IMG/VR virus record: IMGVR_UViG_3300046477_000230
Location: 1-38,783 of that record
Strand: one strand, 5' to 3'
From: a virus
DNA: 38,783 bases
How positions within the stretch are numbered: position 1 is the first letter of the stretch; each line of letters starts with the position of its first letter. Below, piece after piece: positions 5,779-12,843 of this stretch. Both the position numbers and the translations under genes were made by a program. A model generated the notes under the pieces. That model was not told the origin of the DNA. It was given only the letters and a program-made list of their open reading frames with translations, and ran no database searches.

Positions 5779-5945
5779 CGTACCGAGTCGAAGTGAACTA
5801 TTGCCGCTGCCATCCTGAGACGTGCTGCTGCAATGACTGGCGCATCGTCGATAGCAAGGGCGATAAGGTCAGTACGCACTTCCTCAAAGAGGACGCGGAC
5901 CGCCTGGCCGATTTGCTGAATTCGGCTGCAAAGGAGCGAGCATGA
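5775..5945 (+). CDS. Cys-rich small protein (56 aa)
   Basis: Starts in ATGA overlap with the previous gene, with GGAGG 5 bases upstream. The N-terminal part reads MTYRVEVNYCRCHPETCCCNDW, whose closely spaced Cys and His residues (C10, C12, C17-C19) suggest a metal-binding knuckle. The rest is helical. No family recognised. Confidence 0.6.
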   Translation: MTYRVEVNYCRCHPETCCCNDWRIVDSKGDKVSTHFLKEDADRLADLLNSAAKERA

Positions 5946-6031
5946 GTCCCGCCCTGTACTGGTGGCTGTTCTTGAACGTCATGGCGAGATCATGGAATCC
6001 GCCGAAACGCGAGCACAAGGAGGAAGCATGA
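5942..6031 (+). CDS. Very short hydrophobic protein (29 aa)
   Basis: A 29-codon frame coupled by ATGA overlap at both ends. The product begins MSPALYWWLFLNVMARSW, a short aromatic hydrophobic segment followed by a charged tail. It may be a micro-membrane protein or simply a coupling frame that carries the AAGGAGG site for the next gene. Confidence 0.4.
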   Translation: MSPALYWWLFLNVMARSWNPPKREHKEEA

Positions 6032-6273
6032 GCGAATGGATTAGCGTGAAGGATCAAGAGGCGCCGGAAGATATAAAGATCTTGGTTTTCGGGACACGGT
6101 ATGGGTCTTGCCAGTTCATCAGCGTTTGCGAGATTTCAGGCTTCACACGAAAACAAGACGGAAAGGTGTTCAAGTACGTCGACGTTCCAGAGGTTAGCGG
6201 GTACGAAAGGGAAGTCGAATTCGAGCACGGCGACATAACGCACTGGATGCCACTGCCCGACTTCCCGAAATGA
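6028..6273 (+). CDS. DUF551-family protein
   Basis: 81 aa. Both ends match the DUF551 pattern common in phages: MSEWISVKDQEAPEDIKILV at the start and DITHWMPLPDFPK at the end. The start is fixed by AAGGAGG 6 bases upstream. Biochemical function of the family is not established. It is coupled to neighbours by ATGA overlaps. Confidence 0.8.
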   Translation: MSEWISVKDQEAPEDIKILVFGTRYGSCQFISVCEISGFTRKQDGKVFKYVDVPEVSGYEREVEFEHGDITHWMPLPDFPK

Positions 6274-6506
6274 CCAAACCGTTACGCCAGCATGAATACG
6301 GCGACCCACTAAAAATACTAATAGCGCGCGAGGAATCCACATGCAAGGGCTGCGTTTATCAGATCGGGAAGATCAGTTTCGGCGAATCGGACTTACTCTG
6401 CGCTCGTCTACGGCCGATGACGAAGCGGTGCGAAGAATGGCGCTCTTTGGATCAATGGAGAGCGCACTGTCTTTCGCGTACACGTGGCGGGCAACGGCCG
6501 GCGTGA
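6270..6506 (+). CDS. Hypothetical Cys-containing protein (78 aa)
   Basis: ATGA overlap with the DUF551 gene. The first 57 residues contain CKGCVYQIGK, LLCARL and KRCEEW, a spacing of cysteines suggesting a zinc-binding fold. The last 20 residues overlap the following gene in another frame and may not be conserved. Not assigned to a family. Confidence 0.5.
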   Translation: MTKPLRQHEYGDPLKILIAREESTCKGCVYQIGKISFGESDLLCARLRPMTKRCEEWRSLDQWRAHCLSRTRGGQRPA

Positions 6507-6946
6507 AGGTAGGCAAGGTCGGCGAATTCGTCGGCAAGGAAGGCGGCATGATCCTGTCAGTGAGCGAGAAACGGGCGCAGGCGCGGCTGATCCTAGATGT
6601 CATAGCCTCGCATACCTCGCTCGATCAACGCGCGCTCCTAGACGCGGAATTCGGCGGAGAGAACGGCGAGCGACACGCGGCGATCGGTCGACTCGAACAC
6701 CTGTTCGCTGGCATCGTGCGCAATCGGGCTGTCATTCGTCTGATGCTGATGCGTGAGTTCGTCTACGGCGCGCACTACTGCCCTTCTGCGCAGCACATCG
6801 CCGACGAGTGCGGAGTAAGCCGAAGCACCGCATACAACGCAGCAGCGAAGATCGGGCCGGCAATCGCAGAGCTGCGCCAGGCGACGCACGAGAAGTTACG
6901 ACCGGCGTTCGAGCGCCGCGGCTGGATCAATAGGGAGGAATCATGA
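6437..6946 (+). CDS. HTH-containing hypothetical protein
   Basis: The likely start at 6437 gives 169 aa (MALFGSMESALSFAY); starts at 6341 and 6455 are also possible and none has a strong ribosome-binding site. The C-terminal third holds a helix-turn-helix (SAQHIADECGVSRSTAYNAA). The N-terminal part is helical. Proteins of this type in early operons are often regulators, and a late-gene activator role is possible but unproved. Confidence 0.55.
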   Translation: MALFGSMESALSFAYTWRATAGVKVGKVGEFVGKEGGMILSVSEKRAQARLILDVIASHTSLDQRALLDAEFGGENGERHAAIGRLEHLFAGIVRNRAVIRLMLMREFVYGAHYCPSAQHIADECGVSRSTAYNAAAKIGPAIAELRQATHEKLRPAFERRGWINREES

Positions 6947-7221
6947 CAAGCGACGAAATGAACAAACTTGAAGCTCAACTTGAGCGCGATGCGCGCGATG
7001 CCGCCCGCTATCGCTGGTTGTGCGCCACGATGCAGAGCGCCAAAGGCAGCGCGCATCTTGTGGTGAACGAGGAAGCCGCCTACTACGATGAAATTCCAGA
7101 GGGCGCGGAAGTTCGCTTGCAGTGGTATCCCGACACTCCAATCGGCTTCTACATATTCGAGGCCGGCACAATTGACGAGGCAATCGACGCCGCGATGAAC
7201 GCCGACTACGGGCGAAAGTAG
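6943..7221 (+). CDS. Hypothetical protein (92 aa)
   Basis: Coupled by ATGA overlap with AGGGAGGA upstream. The start ERDARDAARYRWLCATM matches an N-terminal pattern often seen in phage hypothetical proteins; the rest is acidic and mixed alpha/beta. It is the last gene before a new promoter at 7252, so it may close the first early transcription block. No function known. Confidence 0.65.
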   Translation: MTSDEMNKLEAQLERDARDAARYRWLCATMQSAKGSAHLVVNEEAAYYDEIPEGAEVRLQWYPDTPIGFYIFEAGTIDEAIDAAMNADYGRK

Positions 7222-7251
7222 GCTACCGCACAAATAAATTGGCGAAAATGC

Positions 7252-7280
7252 TTGCGCTGCTAATACAGCGCGAGTATTAT
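7252..7280 (+). promoter_or_regulatory. Promoter with operator site 4
   Basis: -35 TTGCGC (7252-7257), 17-base spacer, -10 TATTAT (7275-7280). The inverted repeat TAATACAGCGCGAGTATTA fills 7261-7279 and has perfect 6-base half-sites. Its position relative to both boxes is identical to that at 1496-1524, the strongest argument that one regulator controls both. A second nested inverted repeat (GCGCTG/CAGCGC, 7254-7271) is also present. It drives the operon starting at 7327. Confidence 0.7.
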
Positions 7281-7326
7281 TCGAATCAGCAGCACACACA
7301 ACAACAACCCAGAAGGAAACATCGAA

Positions 7327-7716
7327 ATGAAAGCGCAAACCTTGGCCCGCAACGGCTTATTACGCAGTATCGAAGCCTTCCGCCCGCAACAAGCTCCTGT
7401 TGCGCGTAAAAATTTGTCCGCAATGGATACGCTGGCTGCTTCAGTGCCTAAGTCAGTATTCATGCAGGAACTGCGCAAGGCCGGCGACGAGCACCTTTGC
7501 CCCGTCGCCGAACTGATCGAACTCCATCGTCAGGTGCAGATCGCGGAGAAGGTGCCGGACATGTACGCCCTTCTGATGAATTTCGATCTGGAATGGCGTC
7601 GCTTTTCATCGATGTTTCCTGAAGCCGCCGCCGATGGCTGGCTCTCCCTCCTTGTGAACCGTGCGCGCGTCCTGCGCGATGAAATCGACGAGATCAGCCA
7701 TGCGGACCGCGCTTGA
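7327..7716 (+). CDS. Hypothetical protein (129 aa)
   Basis: First gene behind the operator-bearing promoter at 7252-7280, with AGAAGGAAAC upstream of the ATG. The sequence is mostly helical and soluble, starting MKAQTLARNGLLRSIEAF, with no recognised motif. The position just before the ERF recombinase suggests a recombination accessory or a host-takeover protein, but nothing in the sequence proves this. Confidence 0.65.
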   Translation: MKAQTLARNGLLRSIEAFRPQQAPVARKNLSAMDTLAASVPKSVFMQELRKAGDEHLCPVAELIELHRQVQIAEKVPDMYALLMNFDLEWRRFSSMFPEAAADGWLSLLVNRARVLRDEIDEISHADRA

Positions 7717-7780
7717 TTGGGTTTTCTTCGCCGCCCTGCTCGCTTGGTTCCTATGGGCTACACAGCCGGGGTGGCAATGA
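7700..7780 (+). CDS. Micro membrane protein (26 aa)
   Basis: Overlaps the previous gene by 17 bases. The product (MRTALDWVFFAALLAWFLWATQ...) is almost entirely a single hydrophobic segment. It ends in an ATGA overlap with the next small frame. Support is the hydrophobic composition and the coupling at its 3' end. Confidence 0.4.
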   Translation: MRTALDWVFFAALLAWFLWATQPGWQ

Positions 7781-7899
7781 GCGACGACAACGGCCAGCAG
7801 CAAATCGAACACGACGAACAGCAGCTCTACGAATTGGAGAACGATCATGAGCAACCAAGCACCCCACGTGTATTCGGCGATCTGCCGTGTGATCTTTGA
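7777..7899 (+). CDS. Short Gln/Glu-rich frame before ERF gene (40 aa)
   Basis: Starts by ATGA overlap and overlaps the ERF gene by 53 bases. The first half is rich in Gln, Glu and Asp (GQQQIEHDEQQLYELE); the second half is dictated by the overlap. It may serve mainly to couple translation to the ERF gene. Confidence 0.35.
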   Translation: MSDDNGQQQIEHDEQQLYELENDHEQPSTPRVFGDLPCDL

Positions 7900-8488
7900 T
7901 CTGTCGCACGAAGGAATCGCAAAGAACAATCGCAACCAGCAGCAGGGCTACAACTTCCGCGGCATCGATGACGTCTACAACGTCCTGTCGCCCCTGCTCG
8001 CCCGACATGAACTCTGTGTTCTGCCCCGCGTCATCAGCCGGGAAGTGACCGAGAAAACCAACGCGAAGGGAACGACGCTCTTTTACACCGTCGTCCACGT
8101 TGAATTTGACTTCGTGAGCGCAGTAGACGGCAGCAAGCACACGGTCGCGACTGTCGGCGAAGCGATGGATTCGGGCGACAAGAGCAGCAACAAGGCCATG
8201 AGCGCCGCATACAAGTATGCCGCTTTCCAAGCGTTCGCGATTCCGACCGAAGGCGACAACGACGCCGACGCGACGACGCATGAAGTCGCAACGCGCAGCG
8301 CACCGCCCGCCATGCCAGAAAGCGAGCTCGTCGACTGCTTGACGGCGCTGAACGACGCCGACGATCTGGAATCGCTCAAGGGCATTTTCGGCGGCGCATG
8401 GAAGCGTGCAACGCAGGAGCAGAAGGCGCGACTCCAGAAGAAATACGACGAGCGCAAGGCCGCTCTCTCTGAACCCACCCCCGCATAA
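7847..8488 (+). CDS. erf: ERF-family single-strand annealing protein
   Basis: 213 aa matching the ERF superfamily (as in P22 Erf): the motif GYNFRGIDDVYNVLSPLLARH near residue 34 (shown core: YNFRGIDDVYN), the beta-rich middle, and GEAMDSGDKSSNKAMSAAYKYA (core DKSSNKAMSAAYKY). These proteins form rings that anneal complementary single strands and recombine or circularise phage DNA. GGAG lies about 8 bases before the ATG. The SSB gene follows after 9 bases, a typical recombination pair. The C-terminal 70 residues are variable and helical. Confidence 0.9.
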   Translation: MSNQAPHVYSAICRVIFDLSHEGIAKNNRNQQQGYNFRGIDDVYNVLSPLLARHELCVLPRVISREVTEKTNAKGTTLFYTVVHVEFDFVSAVDGSKHTVATVGEAMDSGDKSSNKAMSAAYKYAAFQAFAIPTEGDNDADATTHEVATRSAPPAMPESELVDCLTALNDADDLESLKGIFGGAWKRATQEQKARLQKKYDERKAALSEPTPA

Positions 8489-8497
8489 GGACGCGAA

Positions 8498-8926
8498 ATG
8501 GCATCAGTCAACAAAGTAATCCTCGTCGGCAATCTCGGCGCGGACCCCGAAACCAAGTATCTGCCGAGCGGCGACGCAGTTTCGAATATCCGCATCGCCA
8601 CGACCGACAAGTACAAGGACAAGGCAAGCGGCGAGTGGAAGGAAACGACCGAATGGCATCGCATCGCCTTCTTCGGAAAGCTCGCTGAGATCGTCACGCA
8701 ATATCTGAAGAAAGGTTCGGCGGTCTATATCGAAGGAAAGATCCGCACGCGCAAATGGACGGACAAGGAAGGCGTCGAGAAGTACTCGACGGAGATCGTT
8801 GCCGACCAAATGCAGATGCTTGGCGGCCGCGGTGACGGCGCGTCGCAGACGCAGCAGAAGCCCGCACGCCAGCAGCAGCGCCAGGCGGCACCGGCCGAAT
8901 CGATCGACGATGAAATTCCTTTCTAG
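8498..8926 (+). CDS. ssb: Single-stranded DNA-binding protein
   Basis: 142 aa with the bacterial SSB OB-fold: start [20 protein letters not shown], middle [16 protein letters not shown], and [12 protein letters not shown] Gln-rich linker leads to the acidic tip DDEIPF, which recruits SSB partners. It coats single strands during phage replication and annealing. It follows erf directly and precedes a hairpin at 8938-8963. Confidence 0.97.
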   Translation: MASVNKVILVGNLGADPETKYLPSGDAVSNIRIATTDKYKDKASGEWKETTEWHRIAFFGKLAEIVTQYLKKGSAVYIEGKIRTRKWTDKEGVEKYSTEIVADQMQMLGGRGDGASQTQQKPARQQQRQAAPAESIDDEIPF

Positions 8927-8937
8927 GCAACAACAAC

Positions 8938-8963
8938 GCGCCGCTAGCACGCTCTAGCGGCGC
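8938..8963. other. Perfect 10-bp hairpin after ssb
   Basis: GCGCCGCTAG (8938-8947) and CTAGCGGCGC (8954-8963) pair perfectly over a 6-base loop. There is no T tract, so it is not a standard terminator. It could protect the erf-ssb message 3' end, attenuate downstream genes, or be a protein-binding site. Confidence 0.6.
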
Positions 8964-8978
8964 ACCAAGGGGAACAGC

Positions 8979-9209
8979 ATGGAGGCGATGAGTGATTGGT
9001 TTGAGAGGCAAATTAAGCCCGTTCACATCGGCGTGTACGAAGTCCGCGTGAAGGCGAACGGAAAGATAGTGCGGTGGTACAGCTACTGGAACGGAACGTT
9101 TTGGGGCATGTCGTCGAACACACCGGGCGCGGCAGATGTGCTGCGTGAGACGCCGAGCGATGCAGCAGCGCACGCTGGCGGGTTCGAATGGAGAGGGATC
9201 ACGAAATGA
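8979..9209 (+). CDS. Conserved phage hypothetical protein (76 aa)
   Basis: Has the pattern DWFERQIKPVHIGVYEV ... WYSYWNGTFWG ... FEWRGI, recurrent in small proteins of phage early regions: a tryptophan-rich beta domain. AAGGGGAACAGC precedes the start. The downstream gene starts in overlap with its stop. Function unknown. Confidence 0.7.
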   Translation: MEAMSDWFERQIKPVHIGVYEVRVKANGKIVRWYSYWNGTFWGMSSNTPGAADVLRETPSDAAAHAGGFEWRGITK

Positions 9210-9532
9210 GCACGAAACACACGCCGGGACCATGGAAGATTGCAGGCGAGGACGCAGAGAAACAGACGTTTATCTACGCTCTGAACGAGCGCGGATCTAA
9301 TCGCTTCTGGTTCGACATTCAACCGGGCTGGACAGACGACAAACAGCGCACGAGCAGTGCAGAGCTTTCGGCCAACGCACTTCTGATCGCCGCCGCACCT
9401 GAGTTGCTGGAGGCGCTTCGGGCCATTACAGACCAGTTGGAGCGAATCGGCGACACAAGATATGACAAGGACGGCCAGTATATCGATGCCGCCCGCGCCG
9501 CGATTGCTAAAGCAACCGGAGAGCAAGCATGA
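9206..9532 (+). CDS. HTPGPW-type phage hypothetical protein
   Basis: 108 aa starting MSTKHTPGPWKIAGED, an N-terminal signature shared by many phage and prophage early proteins, followed by a helical segment (NALLIAAAPELLEALRAIT) that is also typical. The start at 9206 is chosen over 9188 because GAGAGGGATC lies before it and it overlaps the previous stop. No biochemical role known. Confidence 0.75.
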   Translation: MSTKHTPGPWKIAGEDAEKQTFIYALNERGSNRFWFDIQPGWTDDKQRTSSAELSANALLIAAAPELLEALRAITDQLERIGDTRYDKDGQYIDAARAAIAKATGEQA

Positions 9533-9720
9533 GCACGTTAGACAACAAGCAGCCCGTCACCATCGTATCGATCGAGCATATCCGCGAACAGCTCCGCATC
9601 GCAGAGATCGACATTGCAGAGGCGACCATGAGACGCGACGCCCTGCGCCTGATCCTCGATCTGCGCGAAATCCCGCATCGTAATCGCACGCGAGAAATCA
9701 TAGAAAAGTTTTATGCGTGA
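9529..9720 (+). CDS. Hypothetical helical protein (63 aa)
   Basis: ATGA overlap with the preceding gene and GGAG upstream. The core (IEHIREQLRIAEIDIAEATM) is a probable coiled coil. It is the last gene before the operator-bearing gap at 9721-9810. Confidence 0.6.
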   Translation: MSTLDNKQPVTIVSIEHIREQLRIAEIDIAEATMRRDALRLILDLREIPHRNRTREIIEKFYA

Positions 9721-9721
9721 T

Positions 9722-9740
9722 TAATACGCCGCAAGCTTTA
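9722..9740 (+). promoter_or_regulatory. Operator-like site 5 (TAATAC-N7-GCTTTA)
   Basis: TAATACGCCGCAAGCTTTA lies immediately after a stop codon and 71 bases before the next gene. It shares the exact left half and the GNNTTA right half of the operator family. No strong -35/-10 pair could be chosen. Confidence 0.5.
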
Positions 9741-9767
9741 TTTCGTGGCAATATGCTAGAACCGATA

Positions 9768-9790
9768 CGCCAGATGCTTTATGTCTGGCG
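9768..9790. other. Leader hairpin upstream of gene at 9811
   Basis: CGCCAGA (9768-9774) and TCTGGCG (9784-9790) form a 7-bp stem with a 9-base loop, ending 8 bases before the AAGGAG ribosome-binding site. It could modulate translation of the downstream gene. Confidence 0.4.
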
Positions 9791-9810
9791 ATGACAACAA
9801 GGAGCCGGTA

Positions 9811-10068
9811 GTGAAGACGAACGATGGTGGGCTGGCCTTTCCGGGCAGCCGAATGGAGCAAGGAACAAGCCCCGAGGCGGAAGCGATCGGCGGTCATTGG
9901 GAAGTGCAGCACCCCGGCATGACGCTGCGCGACTACTTCGCGGCGAAGGCGATGCAAGGCGCAATCCATCACAGAGGATTTGCGACCGTCGACGACAACC
10001 GCAATATGGATGCGAAAGACGCATACGCATACGCTGACGCCATGATCCGCGCGCGAGGTGAAGCATGA
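9811..10068 (+). CDS. Conserved phage hypothetical protein (85 aa)
   Basis: A GTG start at 9811 is chosen because AAGGAG lies 6 bases before it; an upstream ATG at 9781 has no ribosome-binding site and falls inside a hairpin. The product starts MKTNDGGLAFPGS and contains GMTLRDYFAAKAMQG and AYAYADAMIRAR, a pattern seen repeatedly in phage early-region proteins of unknown function. Confidence 0.7.
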   Translation: MKTNDGGLAFPGSRMEQGTSPEAEAIGGHWEVQHPGMTLRDYFAAKAMQGAIHHRGFATVDDNRNMDAKDAYAYADAMIRARGEA

Positions 10069-10559
10069 ACCTCTTCGAAATCGCGAGCGAGTACCGCGCA
10101 GATGCGGCGAAGCTCGAAGACCTGGATCTGGACGACCAGACGTTCGCTGACACGCTCGAAGCGATCAGCGGCGATCTGGAAACGAAGTGCATGAACACGG
10201 CGTTCGTTGCTCGCAACCTGGAGGCGACTGCAGCGCAGATCAAGGAAGCAGCCAAGGCAATGACCGAGCGCGCGAAGGCGCTTGAGAACCGAGCAGAGCG
10301 AATCCGAAAGTACCTGCTCGATGGCCTCACGCTGGCGCAGCGCGACAAGATCGATACGCCCTACTTCCGCATCAAGATCGCGCTCAATCCGCCGAGCGTG
10401 CAGATCGCAGACGAATCGCTGATCCCGGATGCGTACAAGACGGAACCGGAGCCGCCAAAGCCGATGCCGGATAAGTCTCTCATAAAGAAAGCCATCCTCG
10501 ACGGCTTCGAAGTGCCGGGCTGCTCGCTGGTTCGCGGCAGAAGGCTCGATATCAAATAA
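10065..10559 (+). CDS. Siphovirus Gp157-family protein
   Basis: 164 aa matching the Gp157 family: MNLFEIASEYRADAAKLED, a long central coiled coil (residues about 45-85), then LTLAQRDKIDTPYFRIKIA and NPPSV. The family is linked to early replication or recombination genes in phages, and one member has been reported to confer phage resistance on its host; the activity here is not known. Start in ATGA overlap. Confidence 0.85.
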   Translation: MNLFEIASEYRADAAKLEDLDLDDQTFADTLEAISGDLETKCMNTAFVARNLEATAAQIKEAAKAMTERAKALENRAERIRKYLLDGLTLAQRDKIDTPYFRIKIALNPPSVQIADESLIPDAYKTEPEPPKPMPDKSLIKKAILDGFEVPGCSLVRGRRLDIK

Positions 10560-10571
10560 CCGAGAACAACC

Positions 10572-10703
10572 ATGTCAACGTCAATCACCATTTTAGCCAA
10601 CGGCTACATGGAAATCACCTGCGTCAATCCTGAAGCCGAGCCGTTGCGCAGGCATTACGTGATTCGGCGCACGGTCGATTACCGGTCGATTCCTTGGTGC
10701 TAG
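10572..10703 (+). CDS. Small hypothetical protein (43 aa)
   Basis: An ATG frame ending at TAG 10701-10703; product MSTSITILANGYMEITCVNP.. with beta character and basic C-terminal half. The ribosome-binding site is weak (GAG). It fills the gap between the Gp157 gene and the next frame. No family recognised. Confidence 0.5.
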   Translation: MSTSITILANGYMEITCVNPEAEPLRRHYVIRRTVDYRSIPWC

Positions 10704-10885
10704 GCGTGGACAGGGACGAATGCTTACGGCGGTTTATGGCTGCCGTTCGCGACGGCCGACGAGGCGATTTCAACCGCGCCAAGGCGATAGTCGAGAGCGT
10801 GAGGGGCAAAGCAGGCGATAGCGCCGCAGAGACGGCGAAACGCGAACTGTGGGCGTATATCCGCAGCGAGAAGAACACGAAATGA
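10697..10885 (+). CDS. Small helical hypothetical protein (about 62 aa)
   Basis: Starts at GTG 10697, or at GTG 10706, overlapping the preceding stop; ends in ATGA overlap with rusA. The product (DRDECLRRFMAAVRDGRRGD) is basic and helical. Exact start uncertain. Confidence 0.5.
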   Translation: MLGVDRDECLRRFMAAVRDGRRGDFNRAKAIVESVRGKAGDSAAETAKRELWAYIRSEKNTK

Positions 10886-11259
10886 CAGGCCAATCACAGT
10901 TATACGGGGAATCGCAGATCCTAGTGCTCCCCCTCCCGCCTTCCGTGAACGCATATTGGCGTAAGTCGCCAGTCGGCATGTACATCACGCAGCAGGGCAA
11001 AGACTTCCGCAAGCGCGTCGCAGAGATCGTCGCCGAGCACAACGCAAAGAAGTTCGGCGATGCGCGTCTGTTCGTGGCGATGCGTGTTTGTGGCGGCGAT
11101 AAGCGCCGGCGCGATATCGACAACTTTTGCAAGGCCGGTCTAGACGCGCTGATGCACGCAGGCGTGTTCGACGACGACAGCCAGATCGACGAGCTGCACG
11201 TATCGCGCGGGCCAATCGTCAAAGGCGGCCAGTGCATCGTTATGGTGGCGAAAGCATGA
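10882..11259 (+). CDS. rusA: RusA-family Holliday junction resolvase
   Basis: 125 aa with the RusA signature: LPLPPSVNAYWRKSPVGMYIT at the N-terminus (core PPSVNAYWR), RDIDNFCKAGLDALMHAGVF and DDDSQIDELHV carrying the conserved metal-binding aspartates. It cleaves four-way junctions formed during replication and recombination, resolving branched DNA before packaging. ATGA overlaps tie it to the gene before and to ninB after. Start 10882 is preferred over an upstream in-frame ATG. Confidence 0.92.
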   Translation: MTGQSQLYGESQILVLPLPPSVNAYWRKSPVGMYITQQGKDFRKRVAEIVAEHNAKKFGDARLFVAMRVCGGDKRRRDIDNFCKAGLDALMHAGVFDDDSQIDELHVSRGPIVKGGQCIVMVAKA

Positions 11260-11654
11260 AAGAAACCATCTACCTTACGCCGACGAGCCGCGCATACGCG
11301 ATCGAATGCCTCAAGCGCCGCCCTGACGGCGATGTGCTGACGCTATCACCCCCTACCCGCTCAAACGATCAAAACGCGCTTCTGTGGGCGCTCCTGGCCG
11401 ATGTATCGAACCAGGTTGAATGGTACGGCCGCAAGCTGACGCCTGCTGAGTGGAAGGATTTTTTCAGTGCGTCGCTTCAGAAGATGACCGTCGTTCCGAA
11501 CATGGAAGGAACCGGATTTATCGCGCTCGGACAGAGCACGTCGCGAATGACGAAGCGCATGTTTTCGGATCTTTGTGAGCTTATCCAGGCTTTCGGATCT
11601 GAACGCGGCGTGCGCTGGACTGCACCGGCAAGTTACGAGGAATTTGCAGCATGA
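11256..11654 (+). CDS. ninB: NinB-family recombination protein
   Basis: 132 aa matching lambda NinB (Orf): SNDQNALLWALLADVSNQVEW, KLTPAEWKDFF, FIALGQSTSRMTKRMFSDL and the GVRW end (motifs given separately). NinB binds single-stranded DNA and SSB and helps load annealing proteins, which fits erf and ssb in the same operon. Start at 11256 by overlap with the rusA stop. Confidence 0.9.
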   Translation: MKETIYLTPTSRAYAIECLKRRPDGDVLTLSPPTRSNDQNALLWALLADVSNQVEWYGRKLTPAEWKDFFSASLQKMTVVPNMEGTGFIALGQSTSRMTKRMFSDLCELIQAFGSERGVRWTAPASYEEFAA

Positions 11655-12064
11655 GAGGAAGCCCCAAAGACCCGAACAGCTCGCGCTACCAGAATAGACG
11701 CCTCATCGTCGAACTGTTACAGAAAGAGCCTGCAACCGTTCCGCAGATCGCGGCCATGATGGGAATGTCTGTCAGCGGTGTACGCAAGCACATCAACAAC
11801 ATGCACACGGCCAAGCCGAAGCAAGTCTATATCTGCGACTGGAGCCAGCGCGTCGGCGGACGTGGCGGCGACGGCGCTGCGGCGATCTACCGCGCAGGCA
11901 GCAAGCGCGATGTCGCGTTCGACAAAAAACTTGCGCGGGCAGATGCGTCTGCGCGCTACCGGGACAAGCTGTACGGCCTGCTGCTTGCCAAGGATGCGAT
12001 CAAGCGCGGAACCTTCAATCCATTCTGGCAGCTTACTGTACGTTCATCGGAGGCCGCGCGATGA
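11651..12064 (+). CDS. Winged-helix protein (137 aa)
   Basis: Residues about 15-50 form a MarR/ArsR-like helix-turn-helix (PATVPQIAAMMGMSVSGVRK), followed by a Gly-rich wing (QRVGGRGGDGAAAIYRAG). The C-terminus is basic and helical. It lies between ninB and the DUF1364 nuclease with ATGA overlaps at both ends. A transcription regulator or DNA-binding accessory factor is likely. Confidence 0.65.
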   Translation: MRGSPKDPNSSRYQNRRLIVELLQKEPATVPQIAAMMGMSVSGVRKHINNMHTAKPKQVYICDWSQRVGGRGGDGAAAIYRAGSKRDVAFDKKLARADASARYRDKLYGLLLAKDAIKRGTFNPFWQLTVRSSEAAR

Positions 12065-12486
12065 AACGATCCGCACCGATGAAGAGATCCGGCTTCAAGC
12101 GCCCCGAGCCGAAGCCGTTCGAGCTAGCCGATCGCAAGACGACGCTCAAGCGCACGGCGATGAAGTCGCGCATCAAGAAGCCAACCGTAGCCGAAGGCTC
12201 AAAGTACCTTGCAGCGTGCCGCGGCGAACGATGCTTTCTCGGCGTCGTGTGCGGCGGAGACGCTTCGCCCGATATCGTTGTCCCCTGCCATAGCAACCAG
12301 GGCAAGCACGGCAAAGGAATGGGGTTGAAGGCAGACCACGCCTACACCGTTCCGGGCTGTCATTGGTGCCATCAATGGCTAGACGCCGGCAAGGCAAGCA
12401 GAGAAGAAAAGTTCGCAACCTGGGATCGCGCATACGACGAATGGAAGTTCGTTCGCGATGGAAAAATGAAAGCTGAGGCAGCATGA
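12061..12486 (+). CDS. DUF1364 / YbcO-like HNH-fold nuclease
   Basis: 141 aa. After a basic N-terminus it carries the family pattern ACRGERCFL, DIVVPCHSNQGKHGKGMGLKADH (core CHSNQGKHGKGMGLKAD), and GCHWCHQWLDAG. These Cys and His residues build the zinc and active sites of YbcO-type nucleases. The family is typical of lambdoid nin-like regions, beside ninB and rusA as here. It probably trims branched or damaged DNA. Confidence 0.88.
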   Translation: MKRSAPMKRSGFKRPEPKPFELADRKTTLKRTAMKSRIKKPTVAEGSKYLAACRGERCFLGVVCGGDASPDIVVPCHSNQGKHGKGMGLKADHAYTVPGCHWCHQWLDAGKASREEKFATWDRAYDEWKFVRDGKMKAEAA

Positions 12487-12806
12487 AAAACACAATCAAC
12501 ATCGGCCGTCAGCCGGAAACGATCTCTCCGCACGAGCTGGCAGACGCCATGCAGGCAGGACGCGCGTACTCGCAAGAAGAAGTAATGGGCCTGCTGCCGG
12601 GACGCCCGCGGGCTTGCGTGCGCGACACGCTGCATCTGATGGTGCAGATGTCAGAAGCGGCGATCTTCCACGCACTGAACGATGCAAGAACGGATGTGCT
12701 GGCGATGCACGACTTGGTGTCGGATCTGTTCAAGATCGCGAAGCGCTATGTCCATCCTTGCGACGCCCTCACCTTTGAGGAGCAATGGAAGCGACGTACC
12801 GCCTAA
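12483..12806 (+). CDS. Hypothetical protein (107 aa)
   Basis: ATGA overlap with the nuclease gene. The N-terminal part (ISPHELADAMQAGRAYSQEEV) and the C-terminal helical part show no known domain. A 37-base gap separates it from the next gene. Confidence 0.6.
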   Translation: MKNTINIGRQPETISPHELADAMQAGRAYSQEEVMGLLPGRPRACVRDTLHLMVQMSEAAIFHALNDARTDVLAMHDLVSDLFKIAKRYVHPCDALTFEEQWKRRTA

Positions 12807-12843
12807 CCTCCCCGCCCTTTAGCGATTAACTTTGGAAGACATC

